DNA of 64,000 nucleotides from contig ML978147.1 in NCBI GenBank assembly GCA_010015805.1, positions 1 to 64,000 of the forward strand. Reading direction: 5' to 3'. The first letter of the stretch is position 1, and every line of letters begins with the position of its first letter. Below are positions 1 through 10,220 of the stretch, in pieces. Below the pieces are notes generated by a model. It had not been told where the DNA came from and did no database searches. It saw only the letters and a program-made list of their open reading frames with translations. Both the position numbers and the translations under genes were made by a program. This DNA comes from Rhizodiscina lignyota. Lineage: Eukaryota; Ascomycota; Dothideomycetes; Aulographales; Rhizodiscinaceae.

Positions 1-16
1 GTTAGCAGGTTCAAAT

Positions 17-33
17 CGGTTCGACTCGAACCG
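17..33. repeat. Perfect 8-bp inverted repeat with 1-nt spacer
   Basis: CGGTTCGA and TCGAACCG flank a single C. The hairpin-capable palindrome lies at the left edge of the repeat-rich region. It could be a subterminal structure of the mobile element or chance. No CTRR end typical of Helitrons follows at the expected distance. Confidence 0.5.
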
Positions 34-100
34 GTCGTGTGGCACGAGTTAGACTCTATCTATCTATTAACAAGGTCTTATATCCTTTCCTAGGGAGTGC

Positions 101-350
101 GCTCGGTGCGTGAGCTTATATGCAACGCTCCTCGGGCGCTCTTTTGAGAGCGTGCACTTAGTAAACCAGCTTTAATCTAGCGCTCTCTCAGCGCCTCTCT
201 GGAGGGGTGTGCTCGGTGCGCGAGCTTGCATGCAACGCTCTTCGGGCGCTCTTTTAGGAGCGTGTACTTAGTGAATTAGCCTTGATCTAGCGCTCTTTAG
301 GCGCCTCTCTGGAAGGGTGTACTCGGTGTACGAGCGTTGATGCGGTGCGT
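101..350. repeat. 110-bp tandem repeat, two full units plus partial
   Basis: Unit 1 is 101-210 and unit 2 is 211-320. Both open with GCTCGGTGCG and end with a TCTCTGGA-GGGTGT block, and both are exactly 110 bp. A third, partial and diverged unit begins at 321 with ACTCGGTGTACGAGC. A further diverged relative can be seen at about 690-770. Differences between units are mostly transitions. Confidence 0.8.
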
Positions 351-365
351 CCTCGCTGCCCCCCT

Positions 366-930
366 CCTCAGGGAGGATCCTACCTCGGCCTTCACTGGCT
401 TTCGACCCTTTTAGGTCCTCTGCCGGATCTGGAGGGCCTGGGAGGCGCGCCTTAGCCACCTCTCCTCTCTCGGAGAGGATTCGACCTCGGTCTTCACTGG
501 CTTCCAGGCCATTTCAGGTGCTTTACTGTATTTAGAAGGCCTTAGGGCTATAAATAAGGAGGTATATATATAGCCCTGCTCGGAGAGGATTCGACCTCGG
601 TCCTCACTAGCTTCCGGCTTTTGAGATACTTTGCTGGACTTTAAGCTGGGTGGAGGGTTGCGATCTAGATATACTCAAGGAACTTAGAAGCGTACTCGAC
701 GCACGAGCTTGTATTCAACCTTCTCTAGGCGCCCCTTTGAGAAGGTACGCGCAGCGCGCGAGCTGATCTCTGCTAGACTGGATAGAGTCACCACCATTAT
801 GCTTCTCAGTCATCCTGCTATCTTCACGCGATTTTACAGGAAAGAACAGTAGGCTTTATTAAGGGAGATATATATAGCCTTGCTCGGAGAGGATTCGACC
901 TCGGTCTTTACTGGCTTCCGGCCTTTGAGG
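366..930. repeat. Four dispersed copies of a ~45-bp motif
   Basis: A motif of the type CGGAGAGGATTCGACCTCGG followed by TC-T-CACTGGCTTCCGGCC occurs at about 470, 579 and 879, with a more diverged copy at about 366. Two copies are preceded by a run of TATATATA and TAGCC. This is a second repeat family inside the left flank of the mobile element. Confidence 0.65.
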
Positions 931-1006
931 TACCTAGCCGGCCTCTTCTATATAGGGTATGCTGCTACTACTAGCAAAGCAGTGAAGCGATCGTTTGCTG
1001 CTGGGG

Positions 1007-4000
1007 CTATTCTTCTGTACCTTGCACTAGTGCTCTACCATGCCGCCTGTAGTGACGATCGCTCCTAGCGATCCACTCCTCCCACTCTACCTTACTCCAG
1101 CTCGTCCAGGGCGGCAGCGCCGGAGGCCTACCCGGCCGGTGCCTCTTCCGCAGCCACGCCCAGTGGTTACGTAGCTCCTCGTCGCCTGCTGTCTCAGCTG
1201 GAGCTGCTGCCACTACCATCCCCCTCGTCCGTGGCGGCCGCGCTGCTGTAGCTCCCCTCGCTGCTCGCGCGTCTATATCGAGGCCGATGACACCGATCGA
1301 GTACCACATCCGCCCTCTGCCCTCACTCTTCTTCCCTGTGCCTGACAGGCCCGACTACTTATCCGCGTACGGGAGCAGCCAGTGGAACCTAAGCAGGTAC
1401 CTGCGTAGGCACTGGTCGAACACCCTCCCCAGCTCTACCTCTCCTCTTTCGCGCGGGAGGAGCTCGAGGCCGGCCCTCACCACGCTAAGAAGGGCGCGGT
1501 ACGACTTCCTCTCGTGCGCACCCGAGCGCGCGTAGCCGTCATCGCCCCCACCAGGGCTGAGCAAGACAGCAGCGACGTCTAAGGGGTGCGGGGTCCCGGT
1601 CTTGTTGCCTAATACGAGGTAGAGGTCGTCGCGCATAATCTCGGACAGGTACTCGTAGCAGAACGGCTGTAGGCCCTGGACCGCGCGCTCGTAGTGCTCC
1701 TCCAGCACCTGCTTACGGGCCATGCTGATAACGTCGGCGCGGAGCTGCTGCAAGCAGATGTGCGCCAGCCAGCGTACCATGCGTCCTACTATCTCCTCGT
1801 TGCGCCGGTGCTCTCTAGCCCACGATAGCGCCAGCTCCGCCTGTACACGCGCGTTGAAGAAGTCCTATACGCGGCCGCCGCGCTAGAGGTACTTCCCACG
1901 CAGCATGCTGCCGCCGAACAGCACATAGTCCGTCACGTCCGACCGGAAGGCTAGACTAGCCCACTTGAACCGTGGCTCCAGCCAGCAGTAGCCGTATTGC
2001 GGCAGCGTATTGCAGAAGCCCAGCCCTACCCACACCCTCTGCCGCCTGTTCTGCTCATCGCCCACCACCCGCTCACGGCGGCTCCACCATAGCGACGACT
2101 CCCTCCGCAGTTGGTAGCCGCCGAGCACGAAGCGGAGGCAGCGTAGGAACATAGTCATCATCTTCGTCTGTTCCCACGGTATCGACCTACCGTAGTGCTG
2201 CGCTAGGACTATTTCGAAGCCGGCGGCGAACTTATTAGCGCAGTGTCGGACGAAGCCTAGGTAGACGTCGGTCCTGATCGGCCACGCGTACGGCGGGCAG
2301 TCTGCAAGCAGGAGCTCTCCCTCTTGCTGCTGCTGCTGCTGCCGCTGCTCCCTCTCCTCTTGTAGCTGGGGGCCTTGTACGGCCTCGTGGAGCTCCAGGC
2401 GGTCGATGAGGCCCTGGAACAGCGACCAGCGTATCCGGTGCTCTTCGCGGATGCCGAAAGACTTTTGCGCAGAGTCTCGAAGCGCGGTGTCGGTACGGTG
2501 CTTGCTGGCGCAGTACGCATCCCTCAGCACAGCTGCGTCCCTGGAACGGCCTCCTGTGGCGCTACGGGCCCCCTGGAGGACTGCTGGGTCTATGGCCAGG
2601 TCCTCGAGGTCGCTGTTGGCGAATGGCATCTGCTTTGCAGCGTCCCACACCTCCTTCACCGACGCGTAGAACTGGCTGTAGACAAGGCCTCCCTGGCGGA
2701 GCTTAGAGCGCGCTGGCGGCACGCTTGTGAGGCTGCAGGCATCGCGGAGCATGTTCAGCTCAAAGTACTGCTGCCCACTGGTCCCAGTGGCCGGAGGGCG
2801 GCCGTCGTACATCCAGTGCGTGTAGCGCTCTAGGCAGCACCGCTTCCAGCAGTATACCTGCGCCTCATCGTCGATGTGCCGCCGCTGTAACCGAAGCAGG
2901 CTCACTTCTGGGCAGATCTCCTTCGCGAGGTCGACATAGAAGCGGTCCCTGTATACGAAGGCGAGGTCGAGGGCGCGCTCGATGTATGCCTCGAAGTGGC
3001 GCATCGCGTCTAGTAGTGCAGGCTGCGCCGCGCTTGTCTTAAAGCGTAGCTTTGTCCCCTTTGCAGAGAAGAAGAGCTGTGGATCGCGGAAGTTGCTAAG
3101 CTGCGGCGAGCCTCTGATGGTGTCCTGGACAGTAGCCCAGATGCGGTCGAGGTACAGTGGCTGGATATAGTAGCTGATACTCTGCTGCGTCCGGTACCCC
3201 TTCCCTCTCACGCTTCGGGCCTCTGTCTGGTGGGCCCGCGCGCTCGCTCGCGAGTGCGCGGCGCTGGCGGGCAGGTGCTGGACGTAGTGTGCACTGCAGT
3301 GCTCGTGAACTGCGGGAAGAAGGACGTCGTCGAGCCAGAGCGAGTACTGGCTGCTAGTCAGCGACGTAAACTTCCCCTCGTACGCGTGCTGCATATATGG
3401 GAACAGTATATGCACGGTAATCTCATCTGCGCCAGATACGCGGCCAAGCTGGAAGTGGGGGACGTCGCGGAGCATGGCGAGATGGGACTGTGGAGCGTAG
3501 GCAGTGTCGTGCTCGTCCTGCTGCCCTGTGAATACAGGCGTCTTTAAATGGATATCGGTAGTAATGTTCTGCGTTGGCATTAGTGCTAGCTGTAGCAGAA
3601 GCCCACCACGGGCTGCAGCGAGGCTACTACCGAATCCCAGGAAGCTATCAATGTCAAAGGCAACCTGGGCGCCGACAGCGCGTGTCTCCTCTGCGTGCAG
3701 GCAGACGCGCGCTGGGAGGGCCGGACGGCGCCGGCTACGTCCCTGGCGGATCCGCTGGAGGCCTACGAGCTGCTGCTGCTGGTCCTGTTGCGATATGATG
3801 CCGCAGAAGGTAGCCTGCCACTGCGCTTCTGTCGGCTGCTCCTGCTGCGCGAGGCGGTCTGGCGTGATGATATCGGGCAGCGAGAGCACGTTAGGAAAGG
3901 CCCCGTCGTTGGATAGGTCCCTTAGGCTGTAGTGCTCGCTGCCGACAGCTGCTACTGCTGCTTCGTGCTTGCGGCGCTCGTCTGCGTGCTCCTCTTCTGT

Positions 4001-4850
4001 GCAGCCGTAGAAGCCGTGTTGTAGCTGGTCGTATAGCTTCTAGACTGTATGATCGTGTGCTGGGAGCTCCTCGTCCCCCTCCTCTTCTCCTCTCTCCTGT
4101 ATACTACCTGCCAGTATACCAAGATCCGCGCCTAACGCTACGTTTGCGGCGTCTGCGGCGTCTGCGGCTGCTGCAACCGCTGCTGCTGCACTAGTATTAG
4201 CATCTTGACCTAAAGCTACGTCTGCTACTGCCGCCCTAGGATCTTCCGCTGGTACTACTGGCCCCGCCGCTGCTACAACCTGTACTGTATCTGCTGCTAC
4301 ACCCCATTCATCTACTACGCGTGTGTTAAGGTCTGTATCTACTAGTATATCGTCGGTACCCGGTGCGTCTACTACGCCTGACACGTCTGATATCCTAGTT
4401 TGTGGCGGGCTAGCGGAGCTAGTGACTTCGGCGGTAGGGGGAGGGCGCTGTAGCGTGTAGGGTGCAGTTGGGACGGTGAGGTTTGGTCGACGCGAAGGTA
4501 GGTTAGGTAGAGGAGAGATCTGTAGCGTAGGGAGGATGCTAGCGGCTATACTTGTAGCTGTACTCACAGCTGGTAGTAGTAATGGTGCTAGTGGTGGTGC
4601 TGGTAGTGGTGCTGGTGGTGGTGCTGGTGGTATAGTAGACGAGGACGCTACAGCGGGTGAGAGGGCTTGGAAGAACTGGCGGATACTATGCTGTCCTACC
4701 GTCGGTGGGGACTTTGACTTTGACTTTAACTTTGACCTCGACTTTGACTCTAGCCTCGGCTTTTCCCTAGCTTTAGCCCCAGTCTCGGTTCTAACGGGCC
4801 CACGCGCCGCCGCCACTTCTGAGTGTGGTGGGTTTGGGTAAGTAGAGAGG

Positions 4851-4893
<43 letters not shown>

Positions 4894-5495
4894 ACTTCTT
4901 CCTCTGCTACTGTTGTTAATGACGACGGTAATAATGACGACGGCGATGGCCACCGTCGCCGGTACAGCTGGCTGTGCTCCTCTACCTCCTCTGCCTCCTC
5001 CCTCCCATCCTGCTGCCGCTGCTCCTGCGCATCGAGGCTAAGGCCGAGGCCTTGTAGCTGCTGGCCGACGCCGGCAATGCTACTAAGCGTACGCGCAGCG
5101 TCTAGTTCGTTGAACGGGCGCTCAGCGATAGCATCGGCCTGCTGCGACTGCTCTATGGTCTGGTGTAGCTGTTGCGCCTCCTCCTCCCGTTGTAGCTCCC
5201 TCTTCTCCCTCTGGCGCGCCCGGTGCCGCCGTACGCGCTCTGCGACACCCCTACGCAGACTGAGGGCGTACGGGTCAGTGGTATCGGTCGATAGGGGCCG
5301 TCCCCTCTTAGGGCCTGAGGCTGGTGGCGCTACTGCTGGTGCTAGTACTGGTACTAGTGCTGGTGCTGCTGGTACTGCTGGTGCTGCTGGTGCTGCTAGT
5401 GCTGCTAGTGCTGCTGGTGCCGCTGGTACTGGTGGTGCTAGTGGTGCTAGTGCTAGTAGTGGTGGTGGTGGTAGTGGTACTAGCGGTGGCACCAT
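1007..5495 (-). pseudogene. Large mobile-element protein remnant with PIP-box and AT-hook-like motifs
   Basis: Minus-strand coding blocks lie at about 4791-5495, 4040-4816, 1883-3889, 1355-1780 and 1007-1309. All but the first share one reading phase. The first has an AT-hook-like GPKRGRP core followed by an Arg-rich helix, and an Ala run coded by a TGC repeat. The second has a Lys/Ser-rich stretch, then QHSIRQFF, which fits the PCNA-binding PIP consensus Q-x-x-I-x-x-F-F, then Ala/Pro/Ser-rich sequence. The third and longest block contains FDIDSFLGF and YVDLAKE, two acidic motifs that could belong to a nuclease-like core, and a Gln/Glu run. I recall similar repeat-borne proteins from other Pezizomycotina but cannot verify this or name the family. 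The remnant carries about four breaks and is unlikely to be functional as it stands. Confidence 0.5.
4851..4892. repeat. (TGC)14 microsatellite
   Basis: Fourteen uninterrupted TGC units. On the minus strand they encode the poly-Ala run of the mobile-element protein. Related degenerate GCTGGT repeats lie at about 5325-5480 and an ACTTTG hexamer repeat at about 4709-4750. Confidence 0.85.
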
Positions 5496-5676
5496 CTCTC
5501 CTCTTATAGCTGCCCTGCTCCCCTCCTACCCTCTATATGTATGGCGTCTCTAACCCTCTATCTGTCTATAGCGTATAGCGTAATAAAAGAGATAGTAGAG
5601 GACGAGCGATTGAAGAGGGGAGAGAGAGGATAGGAGACGGGTGGATGGCTACTACTACTACTGCTGCTATACTCGT

Positions 5677-6390
5677 CACGTGGGTGTTACAATCTAAAAT
5701 TGGATTAGAGCGCCTACCCCTGCTACCCTGCTCTGCAAGCAGCGTAGTAGCAGCGTCGCAGCAGTAGTAGCAGCAGCAACGGGCGATAGAAGGCTGAGAA
5801 ATGCTACGTTAAAATCAGAAGAGAGGGAGGCGGAGGAGGGCGTAGAGTAGCTGCTCACGCCTTTATTTCCGCTCTGTTAACGCTGCGCGCGCGTGCTAGC
5901 GAGACTTTGCGCTCTACTACAGCGCTTATCACGTAGGCGTTACAATTCAGCGCTAGCCCTCCGCCCTTCTACTCTACGAGCGGCGAAAGCAGCGCTAGGC
6001 GGCGCGAGCCCTTGGATAGAGCGAGAATAAAAGGCGCGCGCAGCTACTCTACGCCCTCCCCTACTCTTCTCTCTAATTATTATATAGTATATACTATCTC
6101 TCTCTCGCGCGCGCGCGCGCACAGCGAGCTACACTCTCAACCCTAGCTTATAGTCACGTGGGCGTTACAATTCAGCGCTAGACCTCTGCCCTGAAAGCAG
6201 CGCTAGGCGGCGCGAGGCCTTGGATAGAGCGAGAATTAAAGGCGCGCGTAGCTGCTCTACACCCTCCCCTACTCTTCTCTCTAATTATTATATAGTATAT
6301 ACCATCCCTCTCGCGCGCGCGCGCGCGTGTAGCGAGCTGCACTCTCGTCTCGACCCCTAGCTCGTAGTCACGTGGGTGTTACAATTCACC
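5677..6390. repeat. Tandem repeats of 214-253 bp beginning CACGTG
   Basis: Units start at 5677, 5930, 6155 and 6369 with CACGTGGGYGTTACAATYC (5930 has CACGTA). Units two and three (225 and 214 bp) are nearly identical: both hold AGCGCTAGGCGGCGCGAG, an AT-rich block with TTATTATATAGTATATAC, and a (CG)n tract before the next CACGTG. Unit one is diverged, and the fourth copy is only the first 20 bp or so. The array lies directly upstream of the minus-strand coding remnant, where a promoter or subterminal region would be. Confidence 0.8.
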
Positions 6391-6644
6391 CCCTACGCCT
6401 CGCCCTCTCCCGCTAGCGACCTCTCCAACTTTGCCATACTTACTACACTACCACGCCGCGAGCTATTTAGTAAACAAGACCTACCCTCTGCTGCCTGTGC
6501 CCGCCGCTCGCCGTCCCGCTCTTTTTTCCCCCCTATTTAGGCCCGCCACGCGCCTGAGCCCTAACCCGAATCCGAGCCATAGAAAGTGCGGACGGGCGCG
6601 CAGCGCACAGGCCATACAAGCCCAGATTCAGGGGGAGAGGGATT

Positions 6645-6800
6645 CGCGACGGGTTCCCAGAGGGCAGTGAATCGCGACGCGATCCGTGCGCGTAACATGG
6701 GGGGCAGGCGGGTGAAATTGGGAAGGCGACGCGTTCCTAGGTGTCAACAAGGGGGTGAAATGGGGCAAGTTGCGGGAAGGCGACGCGTTCCGGAGTAGAA
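6645..6800. repeat. Short iterons with CGACGCG core, two containing ACGCGT
   Basis: Four related words follow each other: GATTCGCGACGGGTTCCC, AATCGCGACGCGATCC, then two copies of GGGAAGGCGACGCGTTCC about 55 bp apart. The last two contain ACGCGT (6729-6734 and 6783-6788), the MluI cell-cycle box bound by MBF-type factors in fungi. The role here is unknown. Confidence 0.6.
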
Positions 6801-7727
6801 TACTTGAGTAAACCCTAAATTATTCCCCTCTCGGTCAAAAGTCTCTCCTGGCTTTCCTGGCTTGGTCAAAGAGCGACTACGAATACTCGGACCTCGGGTA
6901 GAAATTTTACTCCAAGCCTCATGACGCTATTGTCGGTCCAGGCGTGTCTATGCTCAACCTTCTCTTGTTCGGCTCCATTATCTTTGACCGCATCGACGAA
7001 AGCCCTCCTTTGGTGCGAATACAGTCAAGGTTAGAATAGGGCTACTTGCCAATTGGCAGGCATTATTTGGCTCGGCGAAAGAGTTTGGATAACAACCTAT
7101 ATTTTATAGCTCTTTAGGCCTTGCCAAAGCCTACCTGTAGAATGATACTTCGGGCCCTGACGCAGGGTAGAAAGGCTACCTACGGGCCTCGCGGGAATTA
7201 TTCTTGAAATTATTCCCTGAATGGTCATGGCATATCAGAGAATGGGAGACCGTGGAGAAGGAGGGAACATGAGTCGCGGGCTAGTATCTATATACAGGGA
7301 ATGAGTTGAGGACATGCCGGCAAGGTTCAAGATATTTCGAGTACTGATTGGTCCCAAATCATATGGTCCCATCCCTTTGGGTTGCTTGCATGGGTTGGCA
7401 GAGTTCATTGGAGCCATCAGCGACGAAGAGAAGACTAATGCCTCGCGCCGACAATGTGGATGCGCTTGTTGCATGCAGGGCCTTTCCTTGCGGTCTCATT
7501 CCCCGTACCGTCTTCTCCACCTTCCCCCGCATGCTGTGGAGTATCCGGGGTATACCGAGAGTCTAATGGCTCGTCCAGCTGGGGAATATATCTGGGGTGG
7601 AGTCGAGCTGACAAGGTGGAGATTCGCCGGACAATCTTGATGTTCTAGCCGCGTCTTGATTGTACCTCGTCAATACTCGCCTTCGTTGCTGTCCAGAGCT
7701 GTAGTACATTCATCTCCTTTTGTAAAG
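6801..7727. other. Intergenic, no gene seen
   Basis: Unique sequence between the repeat region and the sugar porter. Reading frames here are short and show no domain, so I see only the 5' region of the porter gene. A palindromic GCCAATTGGC lies near 7050. Confidence 0.6.
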
Positions 7728-9467
7728 ATGGGTCTCTTAACAAGCGATCGCATCCGCTTCATCAATGTGGCTGTGAGTAAACAGAGCCTTGATCCACCTG
7801 TACATTCTCTAATTGGGACATAGATCACAGTGTTCGTCTCACTGGGCTCATTCACATACGGCTACTGCAGTTCGATCATTGCGACTACGTTGGGCCAGCC
7901 ACAGTTCTATGAGTACCTCCATTTGGCTCAGACGGGCCCGGGGCTCAGTCATACCAACGACATAACTGGTGCGATGAATGGACTGTTCCAGGGCGGAGGC
8001 GTTTTTGGAAGCCTTGCTGTGGGGCCAATAGCCGACAAGTTCTCTCGACGTGGCTCTATTGCGATTGCGGCATCGATTTGCCTTCTCGGTGGTGCATTGC
8101 AATGTGGTGCTGTGAACGTGGGAATGTTCCTTGCAGCAAGATTCATCACAGGTACATCTGCCAGGCCCTAGCTTTCGACTCAGTCTAACACATGGCAGGA
8201 TTCGGTACTGGAATGATCTTGTGCAGCGTCCCACTGTACCAGAGTGAACTCGCACCACCCCATTCTCGAGGCGTGTTGGTTGGCATCCACGGAGTGTGGA
8301 TTTGCTGCGGTTATTCCACTGCCGGCTGGGTTGGTTATGGTTGCTTCTACTACACAACAGCCTTCCAGTGGCGGTTTCCCCTCGCAGTGCAATGTTTCGC
8401 TCCAATCATGCTGCTTATCGGACTATTCTTCTTGCCTGAAAGTCCTCGGTGGCGTGAGTATTGATAACAGCCCTTACCGCGGAAAGCTAACTTGACCGTA
8501 GTGGCTCTCCAAGACCGGCCCGACGCTGCATACAAAGTCATCAAATATCTACACAATGACCCGAATGATCCGCAGCAAATCCTTGCAAAGGAAGAGTATT
8601 ACGCAATGCAGAAACAAATCGAGCTGGACAAGTCCAAAGGCACTGGATCATACTATGAGCTATTCACCGTCCCGGCGAATCGAAAACGCGTCCTACTTGG
8701 ATTCATGACTCTGTTCGGTGCACAATGCACCGCAACAATTGTCATCAACAACTATGGCATCATCCTTTACACCGCCCTTGGTTACCAGGCGCCTACCACA
8801 CTTGCCTTCACAGCTGGCTGGGTCACAGTCTGTATTGGTGGAAATGCCGTAACAGCCTTGTTTGTGGATCGAGTTGGACGTGTTAGATTCCTTCGTGAGT
8901 CTCTCCTCTAGACACTACATTGTCGTGTGGAAATGGTCTAACCTTTGGACAGTCATTGGCTTCGCTGGTTGCCTGCTTGCCCTCATCATGGAGATGTGGC
9001 TACTAGCTGTCTACGAACATTCATCGAATAAATCGGGCCAGGCAGCCGCCGTAGCCTTCCTCTTCATCCACGTCGGCTTCTTCAGTGTATGTATTGACGC
9101 CACCACTTACATATACTGCACCGAGATTTTCCCAAACTATCTTCGTTCCAGAGGCTCTTCGATGTCCGTGAGTGGCTTGTTCTTCGCAACCGTCATTTTC
9201 ACCTGCGCTGCACCGGCTGGGTTTGGTGCAATCGGATGGAAGTACTATCTCGTCTTTGCCATCCTAACATTCTTCATGATCATTGGCATCTGGTTCTACT
9301 GGCCGGAAACCAAGGGATTGTCCTTGGATGAGATTAATGCGCTATTCGGAGATGACGTTGCAATTGATATCTCCCATCTTACTGAGGAAGACAGAAAGGC
9401 ACTTGATCAGCAAATCCTGTCAGAGAAGTCTCAAGTTGAGAAGGTCGAAGATATGGACGCAGTCTAA
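7728..9467 (+). CDS. MFS sugar porter, five exons
   Basis: Predicted to carry a hexose, disaccharide or quinate-like substrate across the plasma membrane by proton symport. Exons are 7728-7772, 7824-8151, 8199-8453, 8502-8894 and 8953-9467, all with GT-AG introns of 47-58 nt; the spliced frame is open for 511 residues, the usual length for this family. It shows the sugar-porter signatures: a DKFSRRG loop after TM2, RFITG, PESPRW after TM6, FVDRVGR after TM8 and PETKGLSLDEI after TM12. No breaks are seen. It lies next to a Zn2Cys6 regulator on the same strand and may have been its target. The exact substrate cannot be told from sequence. Confidence 0.9.
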
Positions 9468-10220
9468 GGCGAAAAGCTGGGCATGGAGTGCTGTAATCGG
9501 GCGGCATTGGATTGCATTCTTGGACGGTAGTCTGTAGGGAGAGGGTTGAAAGTTATCGAATGTTTGTCCCAACAAAATGTCATCAAAGACAAATTGCTCG
9601 TTCCTTAAATGACCGGAAGGCCGTGAACTTTTTTGGACTGCTTCATTTCCCTACCTCTCTAAAGATAGACCTGCGTCTCTGTCGTGACGCTCTTATCTAA
9701 GTAGCAGCCTCACTTCGAACCCAGATACTCCTCTTCTCTTCGTTAATTATTTAAATTTAGCTATTTAGTATTCAGTTTGCTTTTAATACCGTGAATTAAT
9801 AGCTACTGTATGTACCCCGCTTAGTTAAACCCCGCCACCTTTACCGGTAAGGTAGTTATCGCCTGGCCATTTTCCGAGTTAGATTCTTCTGCTTTACATA
9901 ACTAATGAGACTCGACCAGTGACTGGCTGTCTTTCCTCACTCGCATGACCCCTGAGACTGCGATTGGGATAAGCGGCCTGAGATGACTTCTCATTCTATC
10001 GTATCTCTCGATTCTCCGAGAGACCAGGGCATGGAACTTCCCAAGGAGAACGTATTGAACGAGTCAGTCAACTGGCACGGCTCGGAGTCGCCGTGGGCTT
10101 CGGAGTCCTAATTTCCGATGCCTTTCTCCTTATTTTAGTGTATATAATCGGTCAGGGAGCCCTCTCCTCCCTTAGCCCTCTCAATCCTTTAATTCACAAG
10201 CTTTCTAAGCCTTTTCGAGA
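9468..10220. other. Intergenic with TATA-like box
   Basis: AT-rich around 9740-9830 with no gene seen. A TATATAA word at 10141-10147 lies about 75 bp before the start codon of the Zn2Cys6 gene and is a plausible core promoter. Confidence 0.5.

Larger units (their letters stand above)
1..6800. mobile_element. Repeat-rich, broken mobile element of unassigned family
   Basis: The stretch differs from the rest of the window: tandem repeats at both sides, long GCT/CTG-type trinucleotide tracts, many TA-rich CTAG words, and one large minus-strand coding remnant in the middle. No reverse transcriptase, integrase, helicase, tyrosine-recombinase or capsid motif is visible to me, so I cannot place it in a family. 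The left end is probably outside the window, and the right end is put near 6800, where repeats stop and ordinary intergenic sequence starts. I found no clear terminal inverted repeat or target-site duplication. The coding part is broken, with about four breaks. Frequent TpA-rich words fit repeat-induced point mutation, which would make it an old, silenced copy. Boundaries are approximate. Confidence 0.55.

Noticed and set aside
8-33. GGTTCAAATC resembles a tRNA B-box, suggesting a tRNA or SINE
   Set aside because: The bases around it do not form a T-stem and no A-box lies upstream in the window; the palindrome next to it explains part of the likeness.
4823-5509. Plus-strand poly-Leu/Val frames that look like membrane helices
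   Set aside because: They are the complement of the GCT/GGT trinucleotide repeats that code Ala/Pro runs on the minus strand.
1-6800. Helitron, Crypton or Starship assignment for the element
   Set aside because: No helicase, Rep, tyrosine-recombinase or captain-type motif and no CTRR end were found; the family is left open.
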